From assembly GCA_024280615.1 (NCBI GenBank), contig JAJRPU010000219.1:1-23120 (forward strand): 23,120 bases of DNA, read 5' to 3'. The DNA is from Bacteroidota bacterium (GTDB lineage Bacteria > Bacteroidota > Bacteroidia > JAADEI01). Under the pieces are notes generated by a model, which did not search any database, was not told the origin of the DNA, and saw nothing but the letters and a program-made list of their open reading frames with translations. Shown here piece after piece: positions 1-8,548 of the stretch. Made by a program: the position numbers and the translations under genes. The first letter of the stretch is position 1; the number at the start of each line of letters is the position of its first letter.

Positions 1-192
1 CTTGAGTCATCTCTGCCTATTGATAGAGTGGAATTATATTCCGCTGGTGGCAATATTATCTTTATTAAGAAAGTTTACGGAAAAACAAACTTCGTTTATG
101 ACGCAAGCCAATTGCCCGCAGGCAAGTATTTTCTGGCTGTGTATAACATATATGGGCAGGTTAAACTATTGCCTGTAACCATAAAGGAGTGA
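1..192 (+). CDS. C-terminal end of a T9SS-secreted protein (type A sorting domain), 5' truncated by window edge
   Basis: Frame 1 is open from the first base and stops with TGA at 190-192, giving the last 63 residues of a larger protein. The residues follow the T9SS type A sorting-domain pattern: a beta-strand with VELYSAGGNIIF, a middle stretch, LPAGKYFLAVYN, and a final strand ending LLPVTIKE. This domain directs passage across the outer membrane by the type IX system and is usually cleaved on export. The cargo's function lies outside the window and cannot be told. The match to the domain is clear; everything upstream is unknown. Confidence 0.85.
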   Translation, partial: LESSLPIDRVELYSAGGNIIFIKKVYGKTNFVYDASQLPAGKYFLAVYNIYGQVKLLPVTIKE

Positions 193-327
193 ATGTGTTA
201 GGTATCCATAAACAAGTTAGATAGTTGAAAAAAGCCACACAGGGTTTTAGATAACGTTTTAAATCTCTATTTTTACATACTCTGTGCGACTTTACCCATT
301 ACTCTGTGCCCACTGTGTTTTCATCTG
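193..327. other. Convergent intergenic region between the T9SS cargo and gyrB
   Basis: This 135-bp stretch holds no plausible gene. Two 10-bp direct repeats, TACTCTGTGC, lie at 278-287 and 300-309. On the minus strand, downstream of gyrB, a run of six T (complement of 228-233) follows CTGTGTGGC. That segment could pair loosely with ACACAG or GCACAG further upstream, but the loop would be tens of bases long. It may act as a gyrB terminator; no compact hairpin is visible. Confidence 0.3.
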
Positions 328-2307
328 TCACACGTCTAGATTGGCATATTGAGCATGGGTCTCAATAAATTCTCTACGAGGTGGAACGTCATCACCCATC
401 AGGATAGTAAATATTCTGTCTGCTTCCGCGGCACTGTGGATAGATACTTTCTTAAGAAATCTGGTTTCTGGATTCATGGTTGTTTCCCATAGTTGTTCCG
501 CATTCATTTCGCCGAGACCTTTGTATCGCTGGACTACTACGGCGTCCCGCTTGCCGTCCTTGGCAAGTTTCTCAATTGCTTTGTCCCGTTCTTCGTCTGT
601 CCAGCAGTAGATTTTTTCTTTACCCCGCTTGACTAAGTATAAAGGAGGCATTGCTATGTAAACATATCCCTTATCAATAAGTGGTCTGAGGTAGCGGTAG
701 AAAAGTGTTAGGAGTAGAGTAGATATGTGAGCACCGTCCACGTCGGCATCGGTCATTATAATAATCTTGTGGTACCTGAGTTTGGACAGGTCTGCCTCTT
801 CAAAGTCTTTCATAGGGGGCACACCCAGAGCGGTGAAAATGTTTCTTATTTCTTCATTGTCAAAAATCTTATGTTCAGGAGCTTTTTCCACATTGAGAAT
901 CTTACCTCGCAATGGTAATATGGCTTGGAATTGTCTGTCCCGAGCCTGCTTGGCGGTCCCACCTGCTGAGTCACCCTCGACGAGAAATAGTTCACTTTCT
1001 TCCGGCTTTCTGGAAGAGCAATCTGCTAATTTACCCGGCAAGGCGGACCGAGTTAATGCACTTTTTCGCTGGACGAGTGTTCTGGCTTTGCGAGCTGCTT
1101 CTCTCGCCTGTGCGTTAGTGAGTGCTTTCTCAAAAATGGACCTTGCGTCAGATGGATGTTCTTCAAGGAATTCAGATAATTTAGTGAAAACGATTGCTTC
1201 AACGGCTGTCCCCGCTTCTGGATTGGCAAGTTTTGTCTTGGTTTGTCCGCCGAACTGTGGGTCGGGAAGTTTAACTGAAATGACTGCTGTCAAACCTTCT
1301 TTAAAATCGTCACCAGTAATGTTGATTTTTGCTTTATTGAGCCAACCTTGCTTTTCTGCATAACTTTTAACTGCTCTTGTGAGAGCCCTTCTGAATCCGC
1401 TTTCATGCGGTCCACCTTCCCGAGTATTAATGTTATTGACAAAGGAGTGGATGCTTTCAATTGAACTAGTGTTATACTCAAACGCCACTTCAACGATTAT
1501 ATCGTCTTTCTTGCCAGATGCATAAAATGGCTCACTCATAATTGGTTCACGGGTCTCGTCAAGGAATTTGACAAAATCAATGAGGCCATTTTCTGAATAG
1601 AACACTTGTTTCCAAGGGTTGCCCTCTTCATCCCTTTCTCTCTCGTCAATAAGAGTTAGTTTCAGCCCGGGATTAAGGAAGGCTAATTCTCTCAATCTTG
1701 CTGCTACGGTTTCCCTGTTGAACCGTGTTACTTTGAATATAGTAGGGTCAGGTTTGAACCATACTTCTGTTCCTCGTTTTTGTGTCTCGCCAATTACTTC
1801 AACGCCCGTTTGCGGAACACCCATCTTATATTCCTGTCTGTATATCTTACCGTCACGATATACTTTGACTATCATGTGTTCTGACAAGGCGTTGACGCAG
1901 GAGACGCCCACACCGTGCAAACCACCAGAAATCTTATATGCTTTCTTGTCAAACTTACCGCCTGCGTGCAACGTGGTCATAACCACTTCAAGGGCTGACC
2001 TACCCTCTTCAGGATGGATATCCACAGGGATTCCACGACCGTCGTCCCGAACAGTTATAGACTCATCTTCGTGAATAATAACCGTTATGTTCTTAGCGTG
2101 TCCGGCGACGGCTTCGTCAATAGCGTTGTCCAGAACTTCCCATATCATGTGGTGGAGACCCTGCACGCCAACGTCACCTATATACATTGCGGGACGCTGA
2201 CGAACACCTTCCAAGCCTTTCAATACCTGAATTGCCTCGGCAGTGTATTCCTCTGATGGTTTGGGAATAGAAGCCTCTTCAATTTTTTGCATTTCCTTTT
2301 CTGTCAT
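328..2307 (-). CDS. gyrB: DNA gyrase subunit B
   Basis: This is the ATPase subunit of DNA gyrase, which with GyrA introduces negative supercoils. The 659 residues contain all the diagnostic motifs in order. The GHKL ATPase motifs are EVLDNAIDEA (57-66), DDGRGIP (88-94), GGLHGVG (128-134) and QTKTKL (355-360). The Toprim motifs are VEGDSAGG (443-450, catalytic E444) and TDADVDGAH (519-527, metal-binding aspartates). The C-terminal RYKGLGEMN (594-602) follows. QTKTKL and the short tail are typical of the compact Bacteroidota and Gram-positive-like GyrB without the long proteobacterial insertion. About 20 residues precede the usual start of homology. ParE is an alternative, but the length and the RYKGLGEMN context favour GyrB. 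It is the last gene of a minus-strand run, 96 bp after the helicase gene, and has its own likely promoter. Confidence 0.95.
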   Translation of the reverse strand: MTEKEMQKIEEASIPKPSEEYTAEAIQVLKGLEGVRQRPAMYIGDVGVQGLHHMIWEVLDNAIDEAVAGHAKNITVIIHEDESITVRDDGRGIPVDIHPEEGRSALEVVMTTLHAGGKFDKKAYKISGGLHGVGVSCVNALSEHMIVKVYRDGKIYRQEYKMGVPQTGVEVIGETQKRGTEVWFKPDPTIFKVTRFNRETVAARLRELAFLNPGLKLTLIDERERDEEGNPWKQVFYSENGLIDFVKFLDETREPIMSEPFYASGKKDDIIVEVAFEYNTSSIESIHSFVNNINTREGGPHESGFRRALTRAVKSYAEKQGWLNKAKINITGDDFKEGLTAVISVKLPDPQFGGQTKTKLANPEAGTAVEAIVFTKLSEFLEEHPSDARSIFEKALTNAQAREAARKARTLVQRKSALTRSALPGKLADCSSRKPEESELFLVEGDSAGGTAKQARDRQFQAILPLRGKILNVEKAPEHKIFDNEEIRNIFTALGVPPMKDFEEADLSKLRYHKIIIMTDADVDGAHISTLLLTLFYRYLRPLIDKGYVYIAMPPLYLVKRGKEKIYCWTDEERDKAIEKLAKDGKRDAVVVQRYKGLGEMNAEQLWETTMNPETRFLKKVSIHSAAEADRIFTILMGDDVPPRREFIETHAQYANLDV

Positions 2308-2374
2308 ATCTTCAAAATTTTAATTCCCCTATTTGAGAGAACGAGATAAAGGGCTAAGACTGTTCTCTTTAATG

Positions 2375-2382
2375 CAAAGATA
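2375..2382 (-). promoter_or_regulatory. Probable gyrB promoter, -7 box TATCTTTG
   Basis: On the minus strand the sequence reads TATCTTTG, a perfect match to the Bacteroidota -7 consensus TAnnTTTG. A start site around 2369 would give a leader of about 60 nt before the gyrB ATG. No good -33 TTTG is seen at 19-22 nt upstream, where the sequence runs into the end of the helicase gene. The call rests on the -7 box and position only. Confidence 0.55.
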
Positions 2383-2403
2383 AGCAATACTGTGAAGTTT
2401 GCT

Positions 2404-5400
2404 TTATGACAGAGTGATTATCTGGCAACGGGTTATCACTTCCTCATAGTGAGTGTCTTGCAATAGGATGTCTGGATTGCCAGTTAATATGAACATGTGT
2501 TTGGCTCGTGAGACGGCTACTAACAGTCTTGTGTCTGTGTGTTGTGGTGGTGCCTGATTAATAGCCTGAATTCTGTTTAGCCATCTGCTGTTGTTAATGC
2601 ATGCTGAATAAATAATAATGTCCCGTTCGTCGCCTTGAAATCGTTCCACTGTATCAATTGTTAAGCCGGCATAGGGCAATTGTGTTCTAAGGGCATTGAT
2701 TTGCTGTCTGAAGGGAGTAACTATTCCGATTTGAGAAGGTTTTATTCCTTGGGAAATGAAATCCCTGACAAGTGAAGAGACAATCTGAACTTCCTTAGCG
2801 TTTTTCTTGCCTGAATCCTTATGTGAGTGCGGGATGAATATTGCCCTTCGGTAGATGGGTCTTAAAGGATTGGGCATAGGGAATGGTATTGTAGTGGATA
2901 GTTGGTGTGGCAATTGTTCTGTAAGCGGTTTCAAGTAGTGATGCCTGTATAAATCGGCTATTTCTTTGTGGACTCTGTAATGGTGCTGGAGTTGGTCAAA
3001 GTGTGTTGTGTTGCCTGCTTTGATGCATTGGGTCATCAGGCGTTCAAAAAGTGAAATGTTGTGAGAAGTTAATCCAATTTTGTTGAGAGTAAGGTTTTTT
3101 ACGGTGAGAGAGTGTGGTGGTTGCACAATTACCGGTGGCAGTTGCTTATGGTCGCCTATTAATACAAATTTTCTAAATAGTGGTAATATGCCGGCAATAT
3201 CGGCTTCTGTTACCTGTGATGCTTCGTCAATAATCAATTCGCTGTTGGCAAGGTCAAAGAGTCTGGCAAACTCTGTTAGGTGTGATTTAAAAGATGCTAT
3301 TGTTGAGACGATTACCCGTGACTGTTGTAGTCTTTTGTGCCAAGAGGAAACGTTTTGAACTATTTCCGATTGCTTATTAACGTCGTGTGTATATGTATCA
3401 TGGGCAATTTGATTGAAAAACCATTGGTCTGAGGTGTATTTGCTTCCAAATCGGATATAGGGAATTTGATTCAGTTGCAACTTGGAACAGATGTTCTGAA
3501 CTGCCTTGTTGGTAAAGGCAAGGATAAATATCTTCGGCAGGGCATCCTGACGGAGTAGTTCTTTCACATAGCCAATCAAAAAGGAACTTGTCTTACCACT
3601 TCCTGGAGGTCCTTGAAGAAGGAAGTAATCGTTGGATTGCAGGGCTTTTTGTATTGGAGAAGCGTTCTGTAATTGATTCGGCTGTTTTAATTGTTTGTTT
3701 GGAATTCCGTCATTAATAAGGACTTTTAATGTTTGTGATTGATGAGAAATGACGGTAAATAGTGTTTTGAATCCATCCCAAAATTGTTTATCAATCAGGT
3801 TTCCTTCCACTGCCCATCGTTCGTGGGTCCTGATGACCTCCTCAATGCTTTTTTGCCTGTTGAATGGCGAAATAATTAACTTGTTGGCTGTCACTTCCCT
3901 TATCATGCAGGAAATTAAAGGGTTCTGATGTGGTTGGGTGCCTGAAGAATCGGGATACAAATACACTGGGTCGCCCTCTCTGAAAAAATGAGAGGAACCA
4001 TCATACTCAAAAGTTAACTGGTTTGTATCCCTGTTGTAAGCGATGAATTTCAGACTGCGAATAATGCTATTGTTATGGGCTTTTTCCGATTGAGAAGCCT
4101 TCCATAGGACTGATTGACCCTCTCGCTTGGTGAAAAAGTATTCCCTGACAAGGAATCCAAGCAGTTCAAAATAGTATTCTCGTTGTATATCGGAAGCGCT
4201 ATCTAAGGTTTTCAGAAACATTTCAAGGGACTCATCGGTGTATGAGATTCGTTCTTTGAATCGTCTGAGTTCGTTCATAAAGCGGTTTGCTTGGCGACGA
4301 GCAAGTAGCGTCAACAGAAAAACTATCTTATTTCGGTTGTCCAGAAGCTTTTTTAAACCTATGTTTTGCGTTGGCTTAATAACTTTACCACTGCCGGAAT
4401 AAAATAAGGTTCCCTCCAATCCTGTTGGTGCACTGAATTGGCTAAGCAAGTGATATAGCCTAACTTGGTGGTGGTCTGCCTCTCTTTCCTTGCCACTCTT
4501 AAATTCATATATTGTGTGTTTTTCAGGACTTTGTTGATAGCAGTCTATCCTGCCTTGAAGTCCAAACAATGGCGATAGGACACTTATCTCAGTTAAGATA
4601 GTGCCATCGGTCAAGTGGTTGGATATAAATTTTCTAATATGAGGAATTTGAGCATTGATTTCATCAATTAATTCCCTTAATGAATCGGGATTATTGTGGC
4701 ATAATAAGCACAGCGATAGTGGATATTTCAAAATTGCCCGTTTGATGGCATTCGGTTCATCTTTTGGATTGATAATGAGTGAATCAATTATCTCATTTAT
4801 CATAGCCCCTCTGAGCAGTGGAACGCTTGGTTCAGAAGGCAACAAGGCATCTATCAACGACCGAAACGGATTGTAAAGAACCATTGTTGTGTCAACAAGA
4901 AAATCAGGGTTGAGGACTGCAAAGCTGGTGGAGTCAAAAACATAAGTGCAGTCATCTTTCTTGATAATGTTGAAAAATCTTACTAATGTGTTTTCTGATA
5001 ATGGATATGGAAAATCATAGGGACGTATCAATTCAGAAGGAATAACTTTAATTATGCTGGATGGGTCTGAAGCAGGTATCCCTTCAATTAACTGGCGCTC
5101 TGTTCGGGTAATGTGTATTTCAACTAAATCGCTTAGTTGTTTGCTTAATTCTTTACAGAAAAATTGCGGGGATGCATTGTCGTTTAGAATAGCGAGACAT
5201 AGCTTCTTAGTGTAGTTAATAAACGAATTGATGTTTGTGTTTTCCAGTGCTGGAGAAGAAATTAACCTTAAAAAACATAGGAATTCTTTTATTGCTGGAT
5301 TTTGCTGTGCATAAACAGAAAGGGTGGATATGTTTAACGTGTGCAGGGAATGTGCTTTTATTAAATCCTTTAAGTCATATAGTATTTCTGTGGGAGATTG

Positions 5401-5463
5401 TGATGCCTCGTTGAGCAGTTCCAGAGCCTCTTGACAGAACAGGAGAATTTCCCGTGTTGCCAT
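2404..5463 (-). CDS. Dna2-like fused nuclease-helicase (PD-(D/E)XK plus superfamily 1B helicase)
   Basis: This is a 1019-residue predicted DNA processing enzyme. The nuclease half shows an LLRGAMINEII segment (217-227), which looks like Cas4/AddB/Dna2 motif I with Asn in place of the usual His. It is followed by GRID (D307), YEFKSGK (E320, K322) and QVRLY (Q333, Y337), the D...ExK...QxxxY arrangement of this family. A beta-barrel-like stretch (about 470-535) precedes the helicase core. The core has Walker A GPPGSGKT (618-625), DEASQ (746-750), GDHKQLPP (770-777), VERFQGDERD (939-948) and VAVSRAKH (982-989), as in Upf1, IGHMBP2 and Dna2. Residues 338-518 contain no cysteine, so the Dna2/Cas4 4Fe-4S site appears absent. 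The ATG lies 3 nt after the preceding gene's stop. The fold assignment is firm; a role in replication or repair versus defence is inference. Confidence 0.85.
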   Translation of the reverse strand: MATREILLFCQEALELLNEASQSPTEILYDLKDLIKAHSLHTLNISTLSVYAQQNPAIKEFLCFLRLISSPALENTNINSFINYTKKLCLAILNDNASPQFFCKELSKQLSDLVEIHITRTERQLIEGIPASDPSSIIKVIPSELIRPYDFPYPLSENTLVRFFNIIKKDDCTYVFDSTSFAVLNPDFLVDTTMVLYNPFRSLIDALLPSEPSVPLLRGAMINEIIDSLIINPKDEPNAIKRAILKYPLSLCLLCHNNPDSLRELIDEINAQIPHIRKFISNHLTDGTILTEISVLSPLFGLQGRIDCYQQSPEKHTIYEFKSGKEREADHHQVRLYHLLSQFSAPTGLEGTLFYSGSGKVIKPTQNIGLKKLLDNRNKIVFLLTLLARRQANRFMNELRRFKERISYTDESLEMFLKTLDSASDIQREYYFELLGFLVREYFFTKREGQSVLWKASQSEKAHNNSIIRSLKFIAYNRDTNQLTFEYDGSSHFFREGDPVYLYPDSSGTQPHQNPLISCMIREVTANKLIISPFNRQKSIEEVIRTHERWAVEGNLIDKQFWDGFKTLFTVISHQSQTLKVLINDGIPNKQLKQPNQLQNASPIQKALQSNDYFLLQGPPGSGKTSSFLIGYVKELLRQDALPKIFILAFTNKAVQNICSKLQLNQIPYIRFGSKYTSDQWFFNQIAHDTYTHDVNKQSEIVQNVSSWHKRLQQSRVIVSTIASFKSHLTEFARLFDLANSELIIDEASQVTEADIAGILPLFRKFVLIGDHKQLPPVIVQPPHSLTVKNLTLNKIGLTSHNISLFERLMTQCIKAGNTTHFDQLQHHYRVHKEIADLYRHHYLKPLTEQLPHQLSTTIPFPMPNPLRPIYRRAIFIPHSHKDSGKKNAKEVQIVSSLVRDFISQGIKPSQIGIVTPFRQQINALRTQLPYAGLTIDTVERFQGDERDIIIYSACINNSRWLNRIQAINQAPPQHTDTRLLVAVSRAKHMFILTGNPDILLQDTHYEEVITRCQIITLS

Positions 5464-5466
5464 ATC

Positions 5467-6048
5467 TTACGGTCTAATTATAGAAAAACCCTCTGAGGTG
5501 ATTTTGACTATTCTGGAGGGACGTCCTGTCCTCAGCATCTCTTCTGGAAGCGAAACGATATAGTTAACTTGGGCTTTAATCTCTGGGGCTATTTCCCTAA
5601 AGGTTTGAGGTGTTGGGGAACCTGATTTGTTAGGCGATGTGGTAAAGATTGGTTCACCAAGCGATTCAATCATGGTCATAGAGAAAAGATGTTTCATTAT
5701 TCTGATTGCCACTGTCCCATCTGTTGCAATAGCCCATTTAGGTAGGTTCTTGGCTTTTCCTATGATGGTTGTTGGTCTGCTAACACTCTTTATGAAGCTT
5801 ATAACTTCTTCGGTCACATTGTCCATATATTGTCTTAGCATGTTTTCCGAAGCGACGCCAATGATAAATGGCTTGTCAGGAGGTCTGCCTTTTAACTTGA
5901 CTATTTTCTCGTGAGCCTGCTTGGACACTCGCCCTGCTATTCCCCAGATGCTATCTGTCGGATGCAAGATTATCCCGTCGTTTTTGAGGGTTTCAACTGC
6001 CCGAGCCAAATGATTCGCTTCATGAGGATATGTCCACTGCTTCATCAT
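5467..6048 (-). CDS. L-threonylcarbamoyladenylate synthase (Sua5/YciO/YrdC family)
   Basis: This 193-residue protein should make threonylcarbamoyl-AMP from threonine, bicarbonate and ATP, the first step of t6A37 modification in ANN-decoding tRNAs. Visible signatures are LHPTDSIWGIA (28-38, the nucleotide and threonine site), KGRPPDKP (53-60), an AIRIM segment after it, TSPNKSG (137-143) and GRPSRIV (175-181), in the family order and spacing. It matches the short TsaC/YrdC form without the Sua5 C-terminal domain. Its start lies inside the end of the upstream glycosyltransferase gene (29-nt overlap), which suggests translational coupling. A YciO-type paralogue of less certain function cannot be excluded. 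Confidence 0.88.
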   Translation of the reverse strand: MMKQWTYPHEANHLARAVETLKNDGIILHPTDSIWGIAGRVSKQAHEKIVKLKGRPPDKPFIIGVASENMLRQYMDNVTEEVISFIKSVSRPTTIIGKAKNLPKWAIATDGTVAIRIMKHLFSMTMIESLGEPIFTTSPNKSGSPTPQTFREIAPEIKAQVNYIVSLPEEMLRTGRPSRIVKITSEGFSIIRP

Positions 6049-7117
6049 ATACGGCTTTTAGTTTTTGAATAAGATTTTTAGGATGGAATTGTGTGGCGTG
6101 TTGCCGTCCCCTCTCGCCCAGTTGATTCCTTAATTCATGATTGTTCATTAGGGTTTCAATAGCGTTTGCTATTTCTTCAGGGTCGTTGGGATTGACGTAT
6201 ATCGCTGAGTTTCCGCCTGCCTGTCGCATTGCTGGGTGGTCGCCCGCTATTGTTGGAACGCCCAGTGCAGACGCTTCCGCTATAGGCATCCCAAATCCCT
6301 CAGCAAAGGATGGATAAACTAGTGCCACTGCCCCTTGTAATAATTTCCATATTTCGTGGTTGGGAATGTTGCTGTAGTGCTTCCATCTCAGGTCTGGAAA
6401 GTGTTTCCTTACCCACTTAAGGCATTTTTTCAAATATGCATTTTTCCCTGCTATGCTAATTAAAAGCGGACGCTTATTGGGTGGGATGACCTTCAATGCT
6501 TTGAGAACCCCGGCAAAGTTCTTCCTTGTTTCCATCCTGCCAAGGAAAACAATGTATGGTTCTGCTGTCTGTTTGGAGGGTGTGTTCTTGAAGTGAAATA
6601 TGTCTTCTGGGAGCATAGGCGGAACAACTCTTATTTTGCCTTCTGTATGTGGATAGTGATTGGCAATGGCTTGCTTGGTGGCTTCGCTGACTGCAATGAC
6701 GAGGCTTGCCCTGTTGACGGCATCGTTAACTTTCAGTGAGTAAATCAGTCTATCAAATGCTGGATACCACTCTGGATGCTCTTTGAAAAGCAGGTCATGA
6801 ATGGTAACAACAGAAGGAATAGATAAGCCTTTGGGTAATTCATTACTTAAACCATGGAACAAATTGGCATATCGGGATGCTATTTTCCCAGAAACAAAAG
6901 ACCGCCACAAGAAGGGAGGAAGCCGTTTCCATATCCCTTCCCTAAAAATTATCGGAGCTCGCCTTTCCGGATACCAACCCAGTTTGTTTACTGGAGTGAG
7001 AAGCACGGGGGTGTATTCGGAAGCATATTTTAGCAGGGCATTTATCAAGCGACGACTATATTCCCCAAGTCCCGTTCTGGTTGCAAAGGCACGCTTAGCA
7101 TCAATACCAACTCTCAT
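6020..7117 (-). CDS. Glycosyltransferase family 4 (GT-B fold, group 1)
   Basis: This 365-residue protein is a predicted sugar transferase using a nucleotide-sugar donor, probably for surface polysaccharide or glycoprotein glycans. It starts MRVGIDAKRA, the usual N-terminus of this family, so I take the ATG at 7117 rather than an in-frame TTG at 7129. Key motifs are TIHDLLF (105-111), a donor-domain entry FLGRMETRKNF (191-201), and FAEGFGMPIAEASALGVP (271-288). The last carries the EX7E pair E273 and E281 that binds the donor. It diverges from a polysaccharide flippase gene, which fits glycan assembly, and its stop overlaps the next gene by 29 nt. Donor and acceptor cannot be inferred. Confidence 0.9.
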   Translation of the reverse strand: MRVGIDAKRAFATRTGLGEYSRRLINALLKYASEYTPVLLTPVNKLGWYPERRAPIIFREGIWKRLPPFLWRSFVSGKIASRYANLFHGLSNELPKGLSIPSVVTIHDLLFKEHPEWYPAFDRLIYSLKVNDAVNRASLVIAVSEATKQAIANHYPHTEGKIRVVPPMLPEDIFHFKNTPSKQTAEPYIVFLGRMETRKNFAGVLKALKVIPPNKRPLLISIAGKNAYLKKCLKWVRKHFPDLRWKHYSNIPNHEIWKLLQGAVALVYPSFAEGFGMPIAEASALGVPTIAGDHPAMRQAGGNSAIYVNPNDPEEIANAIETLMNNHELRNQLGERGRQHATQFHPKNLIQKLKAVYDEAVDISS

Positions 7118-7126
7118 AATTTTACC

Positions 7127-7134
7127 CAATTATA
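7127..7134 (-). promoter_or_regulatory. Possible glycosyltransferase promoter, -7 box TATAATTG
   Basis: The minus strand reads TATAATTG nine nucleotides before the ATG at 7117, one mismatch from TAnnTTTG. If used, the transcript would begin within a few bases of the start codon, giving a near-leaderless mRNA. The only support is the sequence match in a 45-bp divergent gap. Confidence 0.3.
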
Positions 7135-7162
7135 GCGTTAAACATAACAACAATTGAGTTAA

Positions 7163-8530
7163 ATGGAACGGTTCGCAAACCGATTGACCGGCAAATGGAA
7201 TAACTTATCAGACCTTCAGAAATATGTTATCACTGGATTTATGGGGGCTTCAGGTGTAACTCTTCTTCAATATGCCGCCGGCTTTCTTCAAAGCATCCTT
7301 TTTGGGCGTGTTCTTGGTGCCGATGGATATGGTATTCTTGCAAATGCGTTGCACTGGCTGGTTTTCTTAGGCATGCCCGTTGGTGCTGTCTTTCGTAATT
7401 TGCTTGTTAGGAGATGGCCCCTTGCCTCTGATAGAGAAAAAGAATTGCTTTCTGGCTGGACCTTAAAGTTGGGATTTGGACTCTCTCTGATTGTCGCTGT
7501 TGGATTTATTGCTATTAGTGAACTGTTTCCGATTTTTAAAGACGAATCTGTTGCCCATGGTGTCAGATTGGCAATGCTCGGGTTCGTATTTTATGCGTTG
7601 CTTCAAGCAATTAGTGCTTTGTTCACTGCTGAGAAGAAGCCAGCTGTAGCAATATTGTTCACAAGGGCATGGCTAACAGTGACTTTATTCATTGTTGGTG
7701 CCACATACTTCTTTATCACAAAAGTTAGAGACCCTTATCACTATGTATATTTTTCAATAGCAGTAAATATGCTGGGTGTTATTGTGGGACTATGGTGGAT
7801 TAAGTGGCGTCGTCCAAATTTAATCAGGATTTCCAATATGCTACAAGCCCATCTGTTCATGGAGAGAAAGAGCACTATCCTGAGGTTTGTGGCAATAACT
7901 TTCCTTGCAAATTCAGGCTTCACTTTACCGCCCATAATACTTGGACTACTTTCAAGCGCTACTGAGCTAGGTGTTTTCCATATGGCATTAAGATTTATAG
8001 GACCTGTAGTTGTCTCAAACATTCTAATGTTAAATGTTCTGATGCCTGTCGTGTCAGAACTTTATCATAACAAAGAATATGACAGGTTGTTGAGAATACT
8101 GTATAAGATTTTAATCGTAGTTACTGGAATATCTCTATTGACTGGTATAATTGCTGCAGTTGTATTGTACTTTATTTTACCTGAATTAAAGGACCCCGCT
8201 TATCGGAAGTCTTTTTATGTTTTTCTCTTGCTGGTAGGTGCAGCTATTTTAAATGTTGCATCTGGGAATACGAGTATGCTATTGAACATAGCTCATAAAG
8301 AAAAATATGTTCTTATAGTGCAGGGAATATCTTTGTGTGTGCAGATAATTGTTGCTTTTTTGACAATACCTGTTTATGGTGCTATAGGAGCTGCTGTTGC
8401 CTTTTTAATGGGTCCCCCACTTGCTAAGTGGATAAATTATTGGATAGTAAGGAGAAAATTAGGTTTAAATATATCACTCTTTGATGCTTTGTTGTGGTAT
8501 CTATCTAAGAAGACTTTGTATGATAAGTAA
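7163..8530 (+). CDS. Polysaccharide/oligosaccharide flippase (Wzx-like, MOP superfamily)
   Basis: This is a 455-residue integral inner-membrane protein with many hydrophobic segments, consistent with 12-14 helices. The N-terminal part (FGRVLGADGYGILANALHW, then an FRNLLVRRW segment) is the usual opening of polysaccharide biosynthesis flippases. These move lipid-linked glycans from the cytoplasmic to the periplasmic face. A soluble N-terminal stretch of about 20 residues precedes the first helix. It is divergent from the GT4 gene with a 45-bp gap and converges on the next gene. The function is inferred from family and context; the substrate is unknown and other glycan genes are not nearby. Confidence 0.85.
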   Translation: MERFANRLTGKWNNLSDLQKYVITGFMGASGVTLLQYAAGFLQSILFGRVLGADGYGILANALHWLVFLGMPVGAVFRNLLVRRWPLASDREKELLSGWTLKLGFGLSLIVAVGFIAISELFPIFKDESVAHGVRLAMLGFVFYALLQAISALFTAEKKPAVAILFTRAWLTVTLFIVGATYFFITKVRDPYHYVYFSIAVNMLGVIVGLWWIKWRRPNLIRISNMLQAHLFMERKSTILRFVAITFLANSGFTLPPIILGLLSSATELGVFHMALRFIGPVVVSNILMLNVLMPVVSELYHNKEYDRLLRILYKILIVVTGISLLTGIIAAVVLYFILPELKDPAYRKSFYVFLLLVGAAILNVASGNTSMLLNIAHKEKYVLIVQGISLCVQIIVAFLTIPVYGAIGAAVAFLMGPPLAKWINYWIVRRKLGLNISLFDALLWYLSKKTLYDK

Positions 8531-8548
8531 GTAGGTTTGCTCTGCTTG

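Noticed and set aside
767..1363. 198-codon plus-strand frame opposite gyrB
   Set aside because: It is antisense to strongly conserved GyrB motifs and has no recognisable domain; a shadow of the codon pattern.
2404..5463. Reading the Dna2-like gene as part of a defence island
   Set aside because: Neighbours are housekeeping genes (gyrB, t6A synthase) and no other defence-like genes are present, so there is no contextual support.
7118..7129. TTG start four codons upstream for the glycosyltransferase
   Set aside because: The family N-terminus MRVGIDAKRA begins at the ATG at 7117, and the TTG overlaps the -7-like box.
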